Assembly: GCA_905215595.1 (NCBI GenBank)
Contig: CAJMQZ010000050.1
Location: 1-13,744 of the forward strand
Reading direction: 5' to 3'
DNA from: an uncultured bacterium
GTDB taxonomy: Bacteria > Bacillota > Clostridia > Oscillospirales > Ruminococcaceae
DNA: 13,744 nucleotides
Part shown: positions 1 through 6,723 of the stretch, in pieces
How positions within the stretch are numbered: position 1 is the stretch's first letter
Layout: each line of letters starts with the position of its first letter
Program-made: the position numbers and the translations under genes
Notes under the pieces: generated by a model
The model's input: the letters and a program-made list of their open reading frames with translations, nothing else
What the model was told of the DNA's origin: nothing
Database searches by the model: none

Positions 1-476
1 TCGCTGGCGGTCTGGGTGCGGCTGAGCAGGATGCAGCTTGCGTGGCTGATCTGGTCATCGTAGAACTCGCCGAAGTTCTTCATATACATCTTGACCTTGT
101 TCACATCGGCCACGGTGACAAAGCTGTTCAGCTGCACATCCAGATGCTCGGCCACGCCTTCCACGGCGCGGGTCACATCGCTCAGCTTGCCCACGCCGGA
201 GGGCTCGATGACGATGCGGTCGGGGTGGTACTGCTCCACCACCTGCTGCAGAGCGGCGCGGAAATCGCCCACCAGAGAGCAGCAGATGCAGCCGGCGTTC
301 AGCTCGTTGATCTGAATGCCGCTTTCCTTCAAAAAGCCGCCGTCAATGCCGATCTCGCCGAACTCGTTCTCGATCAGCACCACCTGCTGGCCTGCAAAGG
401 CCTCGGTGATCAGCTTTTTGATCAGGGTAGTTTTGCCAGCGCCAAGGAAGCCGGAGAAGATATCGATTTTAGTCAT
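1..476 (-). CDS. CobW/G3E-family GTPase, N-terminal part (cut by window edge)
   Basis: Only the first 158 residues are in the window. They carry the P-loop GFLGAGKT (residues 9-16), the CobW-family metal-binding motif CICC (63-66), a Walker B-like IEPSG (90-94) and a VADVNK stretch (122-127). This is the GTPase domain of the G3E/CobW/YjiA group, cytosolic proteins that bind GTP and deliver or sense Zn, Co or Ni for metalloenzymes. The start ATG (476-474) has an AAAGAGG site about 11 nt upstream and follows the extended -10 promoter at 566-571. At the position of the guanine-specificity motif (NKxD) the sequence reads SRTQ (152-155). The C-terminal domain, which often helps choose the metal, is outside the window, so the cargo metal cannot be stated. 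The family call is firm. Confidence 0.9.
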   Translation of the reverse strand, partial: MTKIDIFSGFLGAGKTTLIKKLITEAFAGQQVVLIENEFGEIGIDGGFLKESGIQINELNAGCICCSLVGDFRAALQQVVEQYHPDRIVIEPSGVGKLSDVTRAVEGVAEHLDVQLNSFVTVADVNKVKMYMKNFGEFYDDQISHASCILLSRTQTAS

Positions 477-565
477 GTTCCAAATGCCTCTTTCTTTTTA
501 TCGCAATATTCGCAATTGTTAGCGCAAAGGGCCGCAGAGTGCTGACCCAAAAATACTACACCTCT

Positions 566-584
566 ATTATAACAAGGCTGTCAA
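566..584 (-). promoter_or_regulatory. Promoter (extended -10) of the CobW-family gene
   Basis: On the minus strand TGT-TATAAT (574 to 566) is a perfect extended -10. A TTGACA lies at 584-579, but only 7 nt upstream, so it is not a usable -35 for this box. Transcription would start near 559 and give an ~83-nt leader. Confidence 0.6.
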
Positions 585-650
585 TGGGAAACCGGCCTTT
601 TTCAAGAAAAAATTGTAACTTTTTTTGCAAATTGACGGCGTTTTGGGGGT

Positions 651-843
651 GGGACGAACTCCCTCAGTCAAAACCTGACGGTTTTGCCAGCTCCCTCTGG
701 GAGGGAGCCAACCCTCTCAGGCTCACTGCGTTCGCCAGCTCCCCCGAAGGGGGAGCTTTTTGCCCTCTGCCGATAAGTAGAGCAAAACCTCCCCCTTTCG
801 GGGGAGGTGGCATCGCGCAGCGATGACGGAGAGGGTTCGTCCC
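651..843. repeat. Palindromic intergenic repeat element, copy 1
   Basis: The outer ends are the perfect 9-bp inverted repeat GGGACGAAC (651-659) and GTTCGTCCC (835-843). Inside is a sub-element of 128 bp bounded by AACCCTCTC (710-718) and GAGAGGGTT (829-837). It contains stem-loops at 670-685, 690-708, 737-757, around 789-807 and at 811-825. The same ends, the CTCCCCC/GGGGGAG hairpin and the 19-nt block GGCATCGCGCAGCGATGAC (809-827) recur in copy 2 (2896-2914). No ORF inside looks real. This fits a non-autonomous MITE/REP-like dispersed element. It sits between divergent genes and ends just before the aminopeptidase promoter. Confidence 0.75.
737..761 (+). terminator. Terminator-like hairpin inside repeat copy 1
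   Basis: AGCTCCCCC (737-745), loop GAA, GGGGGAGCT (749-757), then a run of T to 761. It has the form of an intrinsic terminator, but no plus-strand gene precedes it in the window. It would mainly insulate the aminopeptidase promoter from upstream transcription. Confidence 0.5.
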
Positions 844-852
844 GTCCCCGCA

Positions 853-881
853 TTGCATTCTTCCCCGCAGAATGATACAAT
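853..881 (+). promoter_or_regulatory. Promoter of the aminopeptidase gene
   Basis: TTGCAT (853-858), 17-nt spacer, TACAAT (876-881), with the extended -10 dinucleotide TG at 873-874. The start would be near 888, giving a leader of ~57 nt with a small CCGGA/TCCGG hairpin (903-918). Confidence 0.7.
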
Positions 882-944
882 AGCAGCAGCAAACCATCGC
901 CGCCGGACGTTTTTCCGGCAAATGACAGAAAGAGGGCTTTTGTT

Positions 945-2744
945 ATGAGTATGAACACAGTTCCTGAGCGTCTGGCCGCGCTGCGTGCCGCTATGAAGGC
1001 AAACGGCGTGGACGTCTATCTGATCCCGGTGGGCGACCCGCATTCCAGCGAGTATCTGCCCGACCACTACACCTCCCTGACCTACTTCTCCGGCTTCCAC
1101 GGTGAGAACTCCAACTTTGTGGTCACCATGACCGAGAGCGCCGTCTGGGCAGACGGCCGGTACTTTGTGCAGGCGGAAAAGGAGATCGCCGGTACTGAGA
1201 TCCAGCTGATGCGCATGGGCGAGCCGGGCGTGCCCACCGCCGAGGAATACTGCGGCAAGGTGCTGCCCGAGGGCGGCACGCTGGGTCTGTGCGGCCTGAC
1301 CGCCAACTGTGCACTGGTCAACAACCTGAAAAAGGAACTGGAGCCCAAGCACGGCAGCATCAAGACCCTGTTCTTGGAGGATGAGCTGTGGGTGGAGGGC
1401 CGCCCTGCCCGCCCGGCTACCCCGGCATGGATCCTGCCCAAGGAATACGCTGGCTTCTCCCCGGCAGAAAAGCTGGAGCAGCTGCGCGGCAAGCTGAAGG
1501 AGCAGGGCTGCACCGCCCAGCTGGTGGGCAAGCTGGATAATCTGGCTTGGCTTTTGAACCTGCGCGCCATGGATATCGAGTGCACCCCCTACGCCATGGC
1601 CTACTGCTATGTTACCCCGGATCGCGCCGTGCTGTTCATCGATCAGGCGCGGGTCACCCCGGAGGCTAAGGCAGAGCTGGAGGCCAACGGCGTAACGCTG
1701 GCCGACTACGACAGCATTCTGGACGGGATGGCCGCCGAGACCGAGCCCCAGACCGTGCTGGCGGAAAGCGCTACCGTGAACTACGCCGTGTATCAGGTGC
1801 TGGAAAACAACCCCGCCCTGACCGTGAAGGACGCCGCCGACCCGTTGCTTGCCATGAAGGGTGTAAAGAACGAGGTGGAGCTGGCACACCTGCGCGAATC
1901 CCATCTGCGGGACGCCGTGGCTATGGTGCGCTTCCAGATCGAGCTGGAAAACCGTCTGGCTTCCGGCGAAGAACTGACCGAGTTGACCGTGGACGAGATC
2001 CTGCACAAGTACCGCAGCGCAGACGATAAGTTCCTTGTGGAAAGCTTTGGCACCATTGCAGCCTACGGCGGCAACGCAGCCATGATGCACTACCACGCCA
2101 CCCCGGAGGATCATGCCGTTCTGCAGCGCAAGGGCTTTTTGCTGGTGGACAGCGGCGCTACCTATCTGGACGGCACTACCGACATCACCCGCACCTACCC
2201 GCTGGGCGAACTGACCGAGGACGAGCGGCTGTTCTATACCTGGACGCTGCAGTGCCACATCGACATTGCCAAGGCCGTCTGGCTGGATTACTGCGACTGC
2301 CACATGCTGGACACCATCGCCCGCGAGCCGCTGTGGCGCCACCTCATCAACTACCGCTGCGGCACCGGCCACAGCGTCAGCTTTGTGGGCAACGTCCATG
2401 AGGGCCCCCACGCTTTGAACGGCCGCAACACCACCCTGATGCGCCCGGGTATGATCGTCACCGACGAGCCCGGCGTGTATGAAGCCGGCGAGGTGGGCAT
2501 CCGCATCGAGAACGAGATCGAGTGCTACCACAAGGCCGACAACCAGTACGGTACCTTCCTTGCCTTCCGTCCCCTCACCTTTGTGCCCATCGCTACCTCT
2601 CCCATCGTGCCCGGCGTGCTGGACAAGGAGCAGGTCGCTTGGCTGAACGATTACCACCGCAAGGTGTTCGAGCAGCTGGCACCCCGCCTGACCGAGGACG
2701 AGCGCGCATGGCTGGCCGAGAAGTGCGCCGCCATCGGCTGCTGA
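945..2744 (+). CDS. Xaa-Pro aminopeptidase (peptidase family M24B, three-domain form)
   Basis: This 599-residue cytosolic metallopeptidase should remove N-terminal residues that precede proline. It has two creatinase-like N-terminal domains (about 5-140 and 165-310), a pita-bread catalytic domain (about 315-540) and the C-terminal M24 tail (from 543). The dinuclear metal ligands are all visible: D402 in VDSGA, D413 in GTTDITRT, H476 in GTGH, E508 in DEPGVY and E522 in RIENE. The family histidines H384 (HYHAT) and H485 (VHEGP) are also present. The size matches eukaryote-like aminopeptidase P1 rather than the shorter E. coli PepP. The ATG at 945 has AGAAAGAGGG about 8 nt upstream; an ATG at 951 is the only nearby alternative. 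It has its own promoter and terminator, so it is probably monocistronic. There is no signal peptide. Confidence 0.95.
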   Translation: MSMNTVPERLAALRAAMKANGVDVYLIPVGDPHSSEYLPDHYTSLTYFSGFHGENSNFVVTMTESAVWADGRYFVQAEKEIAGTEIQLMRMGEPGVPTAEEYCGKVLPEGGTLGLCGLTANCALVNNLKKELEPKHGSIKTLFLEDELWVEGRPARPATPAWILPKEYAGFSPAEKLEQLRGKLKEQGCTAQLVGKLDNLAWLLNLRAMDIECTPYAMAYCYVTPDRAVLFIDQARVTPEAKAELEANGVTLADYDSILDGMAAETEPQTVLAESATVNYAVYQVLENNPALTVKDAADPLLAMKGVKNEVELAHLRESHLRDAVAMVRFQIELENRLASGEELTELTVDEILHKYRSADDKFLVESFGTIAAYGGNAAMMHYHATPEDHAVLQRKGFLLVDSGATYLDGTTDITRTYPLGELTEDERLFYTWTLQCHIDIAKAVWLDYCDCHMLDTIAREPLWRHLINYRCGTGHSVSFVGNVHEGPHALNGRNTTLMRPGMIVTDEPGVYEAGEVGIRIENEIECYHKADNQYGTFLAFRPLTFVPIATSPIVPGVLDKEQVAWLNDYHRKVFEQLAPRLTEDERAWLAEKCAAIGC

Positions 2745-2749
2745 GGATA

Positions 2750-2924
2750 AACCCTCTCAGGCGCTGACGCGCCAGCTCCCCCGAAAGGGGGAGCTTTTAT
2801 GAACCTTCCGATCAGTGCAAATAAAGCTCCCCCTGAGAGGAAAGACTTCCCCCGCGCCGGGGGAAAATGTCGCGTAGCGACAAAAGGGGGAATCTGGCAT
2901 CGCGCAGCGATGACTGAGAGGGTT
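2750..2924. repeat. Palindromic intergenic repeat element, copy 2
   Basis: The ends AACCCTCTC (2750-2758) and GAGAGGGTT (2916-2924) match those of copy 1. Both copies share the AGCTCCCCC hairpin at the left and the 19-nt block at 2896-2914. The centre differs: copy 2 carries extra stem-loops, CTTCCCCC/GGGGGAA around 2846-2865 and TGTCGC-GTA-GCGACA at 2869-2883, as if a second repeat unit were nested inside. The element begins 5 nt after the aminopeptidase stop codon and fills most of the gap before the LytTR gene. Confidence 0.75.
2774..2798 (+). terminator. Intrinsic terminator of the aminopeptidase gene (within repeat copy 2)
   Basis: AGCTCCCCC (2774-2782), loop GAAA, GGGGGAGCT (2787-2795), then TTTT to 2798. 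It lies 30 nt after the stop codon, so the repeat end appears to serve as the gene's terminator. Confidence 0.75.
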
Positions 2925-2979
2925 CGGCGCGCAAGCGGAGGCCATTCCAAATCGTCTACCCTGCAAAGGAAGCCAAATC

Positions 2980-3699
2980 ATGATCTTTCACATTGCGATC
3001 TGCAGCCCGGACGGGGTGCTGCGCAGCAGGCTGGAGCACCAGTGCATGGAGTTCTTCGCCCGGCGGGAGGACGCCTGCATCGTGGAGCAGCTGCAAAGCC
3101 CGGAAGCGCTTTTGCAGCAGGATGCCGCCGGGCTGCGGTACGAGCTGTACCTCATCGAGCTTGCGGCGGTAGCCCGGCCCGAAGGGCTTACGGCGGCGGC
3201 AGAGCTGCGCCGCCGGGGCCGCCGCGCGCCGCTGGCCTTTGTGGCACGCACCCCGGCGCACGCATACAGCGCCTACCGGGTGGACGCCATGCAGTATTTG
3301 CTGCAGCCGGTGCACCAGCCGGAAGTTTCTGCCCTGCTCAAGCGGGCGGTGGAGCCGGAATACGGCCCCACCCTTACCGTGACCACCGCGGACGGCGTGC
3401 GGGCGCTGACCTATGCCGAAATTGAATATCTGGAATGCACCCATCACATCGTGCACTTCCACCTGACCACCGGAGAGGATGTGGCCTCCCTTTCGCTGCG
3501 GGTGCCCTTTTCTGCTGTGGCACAGCCGCTATTGGCGGACGGCCGCTTTGTGCAGCCGCACCGCTCCTATGTGGTCAATCTGGAAGCAGTACAGCTGCTG
3601 TCCCCCGGCGAGGTACGGATGCACAGCGGGGCGCGCATTCCCATCCCCCGCGGGCGGGAAGCCGCCGTCCGGGAAGCTTTCTGCGCCCGGGTAGGGTAA
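2980..3699 (+). CDS. LytTR-family transcriptional regulator with a degenerate receiver domain
   Basis: 239 residues. An N-terminal CheY-like receiver (about 1-115) is followed by a LytTR DNA-binding domain (about 130-235), recognisable from YLECTHHIVHFHLTTGE (146-162) and the HRSYVVNL signature near 193-200. This is the AgrA/LytR design, in which phosphorylation of a receiver Asp controls DNA binding. Here the phosphoacceptor position in the third strand (ELYLIEL, 55-61) is Glu60. The invariant Lys before the Pro is Gln109 (YLLQPV). The acidic pocket at the N-terminus reads CSPD (8-11). No histidine kinase is adjacent. It is therefore probably phosphorylation-independent or tuned by another signal; its targets are unknown. 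The ATG is supported by AAAGGAAG (2965-2972) 7 nt upstream. No convincing promoter was seen between the repeat and the start. Confidence 0.85.
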   Translation: MIFHIAICSPDGVLRSRLEHQCMEFFARREDACIVEQLQSPEALLQQDAAGLRYELYLIELAAVARPEGLTAAAELRRRGRRAPLAFVARTPAHAYSAYRVDAMQYLLQPVHQPEVSALLKRAVEPEYGPTLTVTTADGVRALTYAEIEYLECTHHIVHFHLTTGEDVASLSLRVPFSAVAQPLLADGRFVQPHRSYVVNLEAVQLLSPGEVRMHSGARIPIPRGREAAVREAFCARVG

Positions 3700-3705
3700 A
3701 AAGTA

Positions 3706-3737
3706 AAAAGTCGCTGCACATTCGTGCAGCGGCTTTT
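3706..3737. terminator. Bidirectional terminator between convergent genes
   Basis: AAAAG-T-CGCTGCAC (3706-3719), loop ATTC, GTGCAGCG-GC-TTTT (3724-3737). T-runs follow on both strands. It lies 6 nt after the LytTR gene stop and 16 nt after the end of the convergent glycosyltransferase gene, and serves both. Confidence 0.8.
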
Positions 3738-3753
3738 GTTTTACGGAAAATTA

Positions 3754-4677
3754 TCACTTGGACTGGGTTCTGCGCTTCAGCAGGGTCTGGACAGGGCCTG
3801 CGGGCATGAAGCGCTCCGACTGGGCGATGAGGGTGTGGTACAGCCGCAGCTGATTGCCACGAGCGATCCCCAGTTCGGACAGCATCTGCTTGTAATGGGG
3901 GAACATCTGCAAACGGCTGTTCACGATCTTGCCAAGATCCACATTGGTGTGCAGCAGGCTCTGCGGGTTCTGGATGTAGTAATAACCCGGGTCGGCAAGG
4001 GCGGTATAGGCCTTTGCCAGCCGGAAATACCGCACATTGAACAGCTGATCCTCGTTGTAGATCTCGCGGGTGAACCAGAGCCCCGCGTTCATCAAAAGGC
4101 TGCGGCGGTACAGCTTGTTGCACACGATGTTGAAATAGAAGGAGGAGGGCTTTTTCATGTACTCCTGCATAAACTCCTTCTGGCCGTAGTTCCCGGCGGG
4201 CAGAAAGCTGTAAACGTTCACCTCCGGCTCGGCGGTATCGGTCTGTACGCCCAGCTGTGCCAGCAGCTTTTCGGTGCGCTGGCCGCTTTTGCTGGAAGCC
4301 AGCGGGATCACCATCCAATAGGGTGCAATGACCAGATCGGCATAGTTCTTCTCGGCGGCTTCCACCATGCGGGCGGTAAAGGTGGGTTCGATATAATCAT
4401 CACTGTCCACGAACTGCAAATACTTGCCGTGGGCAGCGCGCATCCCGGCGTTGCGGGTGAGAGAAAGCCCCTCGTTCTCCTTGCTGATGACCACCACGCG
4501 GGGGTCTTTTGCCCGGAACTGCTCACAGATGGCAAGGCTGCCATCCGGGGAGCCATCGTTCACCACGATGATCTCAAGGTTCTGGTAGCTCTGGCCGCAG
4601 ATGCTTTCCAGACAGCGGGCAAGGGTCTTTTCCACGTTGTAAACGGGCACGATCACGCTGACGAGCGGGGTGTTCAT
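3754..4677 (-). CDS. Family 2 glycosyltransferase (GT-A fold), downstream paralogue
   Basis: 307 residues with the classic GT2 N-terminus: VSVIVPVYN (6-14), NDGSPDGS (40-47), ENEGLSLTRN (67-76) and the metal/nucleotide-sugar binding DSDD (91-94). A catalytic-base candidate ED pair is in YNEDQLF (E209, D210). Such enzymes transfer a sugar from a nucleotide-sugar donor to surface glycans such as capsule, teichoic acid or exopolysaccharide. Donor and acceptor cannot be read from sequence. It has no transmembrane segment, so it is probably cytosolic or membrane-associated. The start has a perfect AAGGAGG (4690-4684) 6 nt upstream. It lies 20 nt behind the related gene at 4698-5741 and is cotranscribed with it. 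It lacks the long basic insertion and C-terminal tail of that paralogue. Confidence 0.92.
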   Translation of the reverse strand: MNTPLVSVIVPVYNVEKTLARCLESICGQSYQNLEIIVVNDGSPDGSLAICEQFRAKDPRVVVISKENEGLSLTRNAGMRAAHGKYLQFVDSDDYIEPTFTARMVEAAEKNYADLVIAPYWMVIPLASSKSGQRTEKLLAQLGVQTDTAEPEVNVYSFLPAGNYGQKEFMQEYMKKPSSFYFNIVCNKLYRRSLLMNAGLWFTREIYNEDQLFNVRYFRLAKAYTALADPGYYYIQNPQSLLHTNVDLGKIVNSRLQMFPHYKQMLSELGIARGNQLRLYHTLIAQSERFMPAGPVQTLLKRRTQSK

Positions 4678-4697
4678 GGGTTTCCTCCTTCACAGAC

Positions 4698-5741
4698 TTA
4701 CTCCGTTCCGAGTTTCTGCTTTTTCTTGGCGGCAGCCTTTCGTCCGCTGCGCTCGGCGGCAAGCTCCGCTTCCTCGTCGCTGCCGGCAAAAAAGGCGTAC
4801 CAGTACTCTGCCGCATCGTTCAGCGCCTTCTGGATGCCAATCGTGGGGCTTACACTTTCCGCCAGCCCCAGCAGCGAGGCGTGCAGCTGGGTCTGCACCT
4901 CCTCGTAGAGGCCCAGTTTCGTGTAAAGAGCCTTATAATAGTCTATCATTTGCAGACGGTTCTGCATGATGGTAGAAAGATTGATCTGGGTGTGGCAGAT
5001 GCTCTGCGGGTTCTGGACATAGTAATAACCCGGCTCCTCCAGCGAGACCACCCGTTCCACAAATTCCAGATACCGGATGTTGAACTGCTGATCCTCGGCG
5101 TGGATCAGCTCGTTGGTAAACTCCAGCCCGTGGGCGTTCAATACGTCCCGGCGGTAGAGCTTGTTCCACACCACATTATAGAAAAAGGTCACGGGCTTTT
5201 CCATCAGGTGCAGCGCGTAGCTTTTCTGGTCGTAGACACCGGCGGGCAGAAAACCATACTCCCGGTACTCCACCTCCGGCTTTTTCCGGCGCAGCTTCTT
5301 TTTGGCGATGTCCTCCGGGTTGCTTGCCTTGACCTTTTCCCGCAGCTGCTCCTTCTGGATATCCCGGGGGATCTCCATCCAGTAGGGTGAGATGACCAGT
5401 GTGGCATCGTGCTGCTCGGCAGCTGTCACCATACGCTGGGTAAAATCCGGGGCAAGGTGGTCATCACTGTCCACGAACTGCAAATATTTGCCCTGTGCCA
5501 GCCGCATGCCCACATTGCGGGTGATGGAAAGGCCCTCGTTTTCCTTGTCCACCACCGTCACGCGGGGGTCTTTTGCACAAAACTGATTGCAGACCGTAAG
5601 GCTGTCATCCGTAGAGCCGTCATTCAGCACGATAATCTCCAGCTCCTGATAGGTCTGGCCACAAATACTTTCCAGACAGCGGGCAACACTATTCTGCGCG
5701 TTATACACAGGCACGATAATGCTGACGAGCGGGTTTGTCAT
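4698..5741 (-). CDS. Family 2 glycosyltransferase (GT-A fold), upstream paralogue
   Basis: 347 residues, collinear with the gene at 3754-4677 over almost its whole length: VSIIVPVYN (6-14), NDGSTDDS (40-47), KENEGLSITRN (66-76), DSDD (91-94), HAEDQQF with E216/D217, and the shared GYYYVQNPQS (239-248). This points to a tandem duplication. It differs by a charged insertion after the catalytic core (about 126-160, with KKKLRRKK at 147-154) and a C-terminal tail rich in Ala, Glu and Lys (about 322-347), which could bind acidic phospholipid head groups or a partner. Role: sugar transfer in surface glycan synthesis, substrate unknown. It is the first gene of the two-gene operon, with AAAAGGAG (5758-5751) 9 nt before the ATG. 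Confidence 0.92.
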   Translation of the reverse strand: MTNPLVSIIVPVYNAQNSVARCLESICGQTYQELEIIVLNDGSTDDSLTVCNQFCAKDPRVTVVDKENEGLSITRNVGMRLAQGKYLQFVDSDDHLAPDFTQRMVTAAEQHDATLVISPYWMEIPRDIQKEQLREKVKASNPEDIAKKKLRRKKPEVEYREYGFLPAGVYDQKSYALHLMEKPVTFFYNVVWNKLYRRDVLNAHGLEFTNELIHAEDQQFNIRYLEFVERVVSLEEPGYYYVQNPQSICHTQINLSTIMQNRLQMIDYYKALYTKLGLYEEVQTQLHASLLGLAESVSPTIGIQKALNDAAEYWYAFFAGSDEEAELAAERSGRKAAAKKKQKLGTE

Positions 5742-5793
5742 GACAGGGATCTCCTTTTGACGATAAGGTTTGGTTTTTTCGCTTCACCAAAGC

Positions 5794-5814
5794 ACGTCTT
5801 TGTAAAAAAGACGT
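5794..5814 (-). other. Leader stem-loop of the glycosyltransferase operon
   Basis: Perfect 8-bp stem ACGTCTTT (5794-5801) and AAAGACGT (5807-5814) with a 5-nt loop. It lies within about 10 nt of the predicted transcript start (~5821), a position suited to 5'-end protection of the mRNA. On the minus strand no T-run follows it, so it is not a terminator. Confidence 0.45.
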
Positions 5815-5827
5815 AATTATTTATATT

Positions 5828-5856
5828 ATCATACTCCTGCGGCACGCAAAATGCAA
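5828..5856 (-). promoter_or_regulatory. Promoter of the glycosyltransferase operon
   Basis: On the minus strand TTGCAT (5856-5851), 17-nt spacer, TATGAT (5833-5828). It gives an ~80-nt leader before the ATG at 5741. A GGATGG/CCATCC hairpin without a T-run (5859-5879) lies just upstream and would be only a weak barrier to readthrough from the HAD gene. Confidence 0.65.
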
Positions 5857-5892
5857 GAGGATGGGCGTTTTATCCATCCGGGAGCAGGCAGT

Positions 5893-6543
5893 TTATACCT
5901 GCGCCCAGTCCAGCGCAGTCCAGCCCGGCAAAAACTGATTGCATACCCGGCGCAGGGCGGGAGCATCGGCGGCGCTGGTGGTGTCCTGAATGCCCACCAG
6001 ATAAAAGCCGGCGTCATGGGCGGTCTGGGCAGCGTAGAGCGCGTCCTCGCACACGGCGCACCCGGCGGGCTCCGTGCCGCCAAGGCGGTGCAGCGCCTCC
6101 ATAAAGGGGGCGGGGCTGCTCTTGCTCATAGCACCCCGCGCCTCGATGTAAAAATCAAAGTATCCGTCAATGCCAAGGCGGGTCAGCACGGTGCGGCACT
6201 GGCTGCTCCATGTGTTGGAGCAAACGCACATCCGCGCGCCCTCGGCCCGCAGCCGGGCAAGCGTGTCCCGCACGCCGGGCTTCAGCTCCACCTTTTCGTA
6301 CAGAGCGGCGATCACCTCGTACATCACGTCCCGGTAGCTGTCCATATCCAGCGGCAGCGCATATTCCCGGATAAGATACTGTGCGCCGTCCTCCATGCCC
6401 ATGGTCAGCAGGGTCTCGTGCAGGTCTGCCTTCGGGGTGCGGCCAAAGCGCGCCAGCAGCGCCTCCGGGGCACCCTCCCACACCACCACCATGCTGTCGG
6501 TCAGGGTGCCGTCCATATCAAAGATCCATTGTTTGCAGTGCAT
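5893..6543 (-). CDS. HAD-superfamily hydrolase (phosphoglycolate phosphatase/beta-phosphoglucomutase-like)
   Basis: 216 residues with all four HAD motifs: DMDGT (D9 nucleophile, D11 acid/base), CSN with S109, K141 in the MSKSSP segment, and the metal-binding acidic pair E166-D167 in CEDALYAA. A helical C1-type cap fits between motifs I and II (about 16-85). This is a small cytosolic phosphatase or phosphomutase acting on a low-molecular-weight phosphate ester. The substrate is not predictable from sequence. The start has CAGGAGG (6555-6549) 5 nt upstream. It is transcribed away from the patatin-like gene and ends 150 nt before the glycosyltransferase operon start. Confidence 0.9.
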   Translation of the reverse strand: MHCKQWIFDMDGTLTDSMVVVWEGAPEALLARFGRTPKADLHETLLTMGMEDGAQYLIREYALPLDMDSYRDVMYEVIAALYEKVELKPGVRDTLARLRAEGARMCVCSNTWSSQCRTVLTRLGIDGYFDFYIEARGAMSKSSPAPFMEALHRLGGTEPAGCAVCEDALYAAQTAHDAGFYLVGIQDTTSAADAPALRRVCNQFLPGWTALDWAQV

Positions 6544-6596
6544 ACTTTCCTCCTGTTGTGCGCCCCTCCGGGCTGCCTCTATACTTATCTCCGGCT

Positions 6597-6605
6597 AGTA
6601 TAGCA
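6597..6605 (-). promoter_or_regulatory. Promoter (extended -10) of the HAD hydrolase gene
   Basis: On the minus strand TGC-TATACT (6605 to 6597) is an extended -10. No good -35 is visible at the expected distance. The start would be near 6590, with a leader of ~47 nt. Confidence 0.5.
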
Positions 6606-6637
6606 CGAAACTTTCACAGGAAAAAGGCATGATCTCT

Positions 6638-6657
6638 GAAAATTCGGGAGAATTTTC
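6638..6657. promoter_or_regulatory. Operator-like palindrome over the -35 region of the patatin/enzyme I operon
   Basis: Perfect 8-bp inverted repeat GAAAATTC (6638-6645), 4-nt spacer GGGA, GAATTTTC (6650-6657). The 20-bp dyad covers the position expected for the -35 box (6648-6653). This suits a dimeric repressor site, but the binding protein is unknown. Confidence 0.45.
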
Positions 6658-6667
6658 CCCAAAAGTA

Positions 6668-6676
6668 TGGTATAAT
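6668..6676 (+). promoter_or_regulatory. Promoter (extended -10) of the patatin/enzyme I operon
   Basis: TGG-TATAAT (6668-6676) is a perfect extended -10 with no consensus -35. The start would be near 6683. Two imperfect 10-nt direct repeats (ACAATACTGG 6681-6690, AAAATACCGG 6691-6700) follow in the initial transcribed region. Confidence 0.65.
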
Positions 6677-6723
6677 TATAACAATACTGGAAAATACCGG
6701 GAACGTGCACGGGAGGGTTTGAT

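Noticed and set aside
579..584. TTGACA as -35 of the CobW-gene promoter
   Set aside because: It is only 7 nt from the TATAAT box, and the next AT-rich candidate downstream needs a 19-20-nt spacer with a poor match. The extended -10 explains the promoter better.
723..2657. Long minus-strand ORF (644 codons) opposite the aminopeptidase
   Set aside because: The opposite strand encodes an M24 peptidase with all metal ligands. The antisense frame is His/Val/Gly-rich without motifs, a GC-rich codon-shadow artefact.
2799..3425. 208-codon plus-strand ORF starting inside repeat copy 2
   Set aside because: It starts in a repeat, overlaps the LytTR gene in another frame, and its product is Ala/Gly/Arg-rich with no domain.
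3724..4908. 394-codon plus-strand ORF over the glycosyltransferase genes
   Set aside because: It is antisense to clear GT2 coding sequence, crosses two genes and shows no domain.
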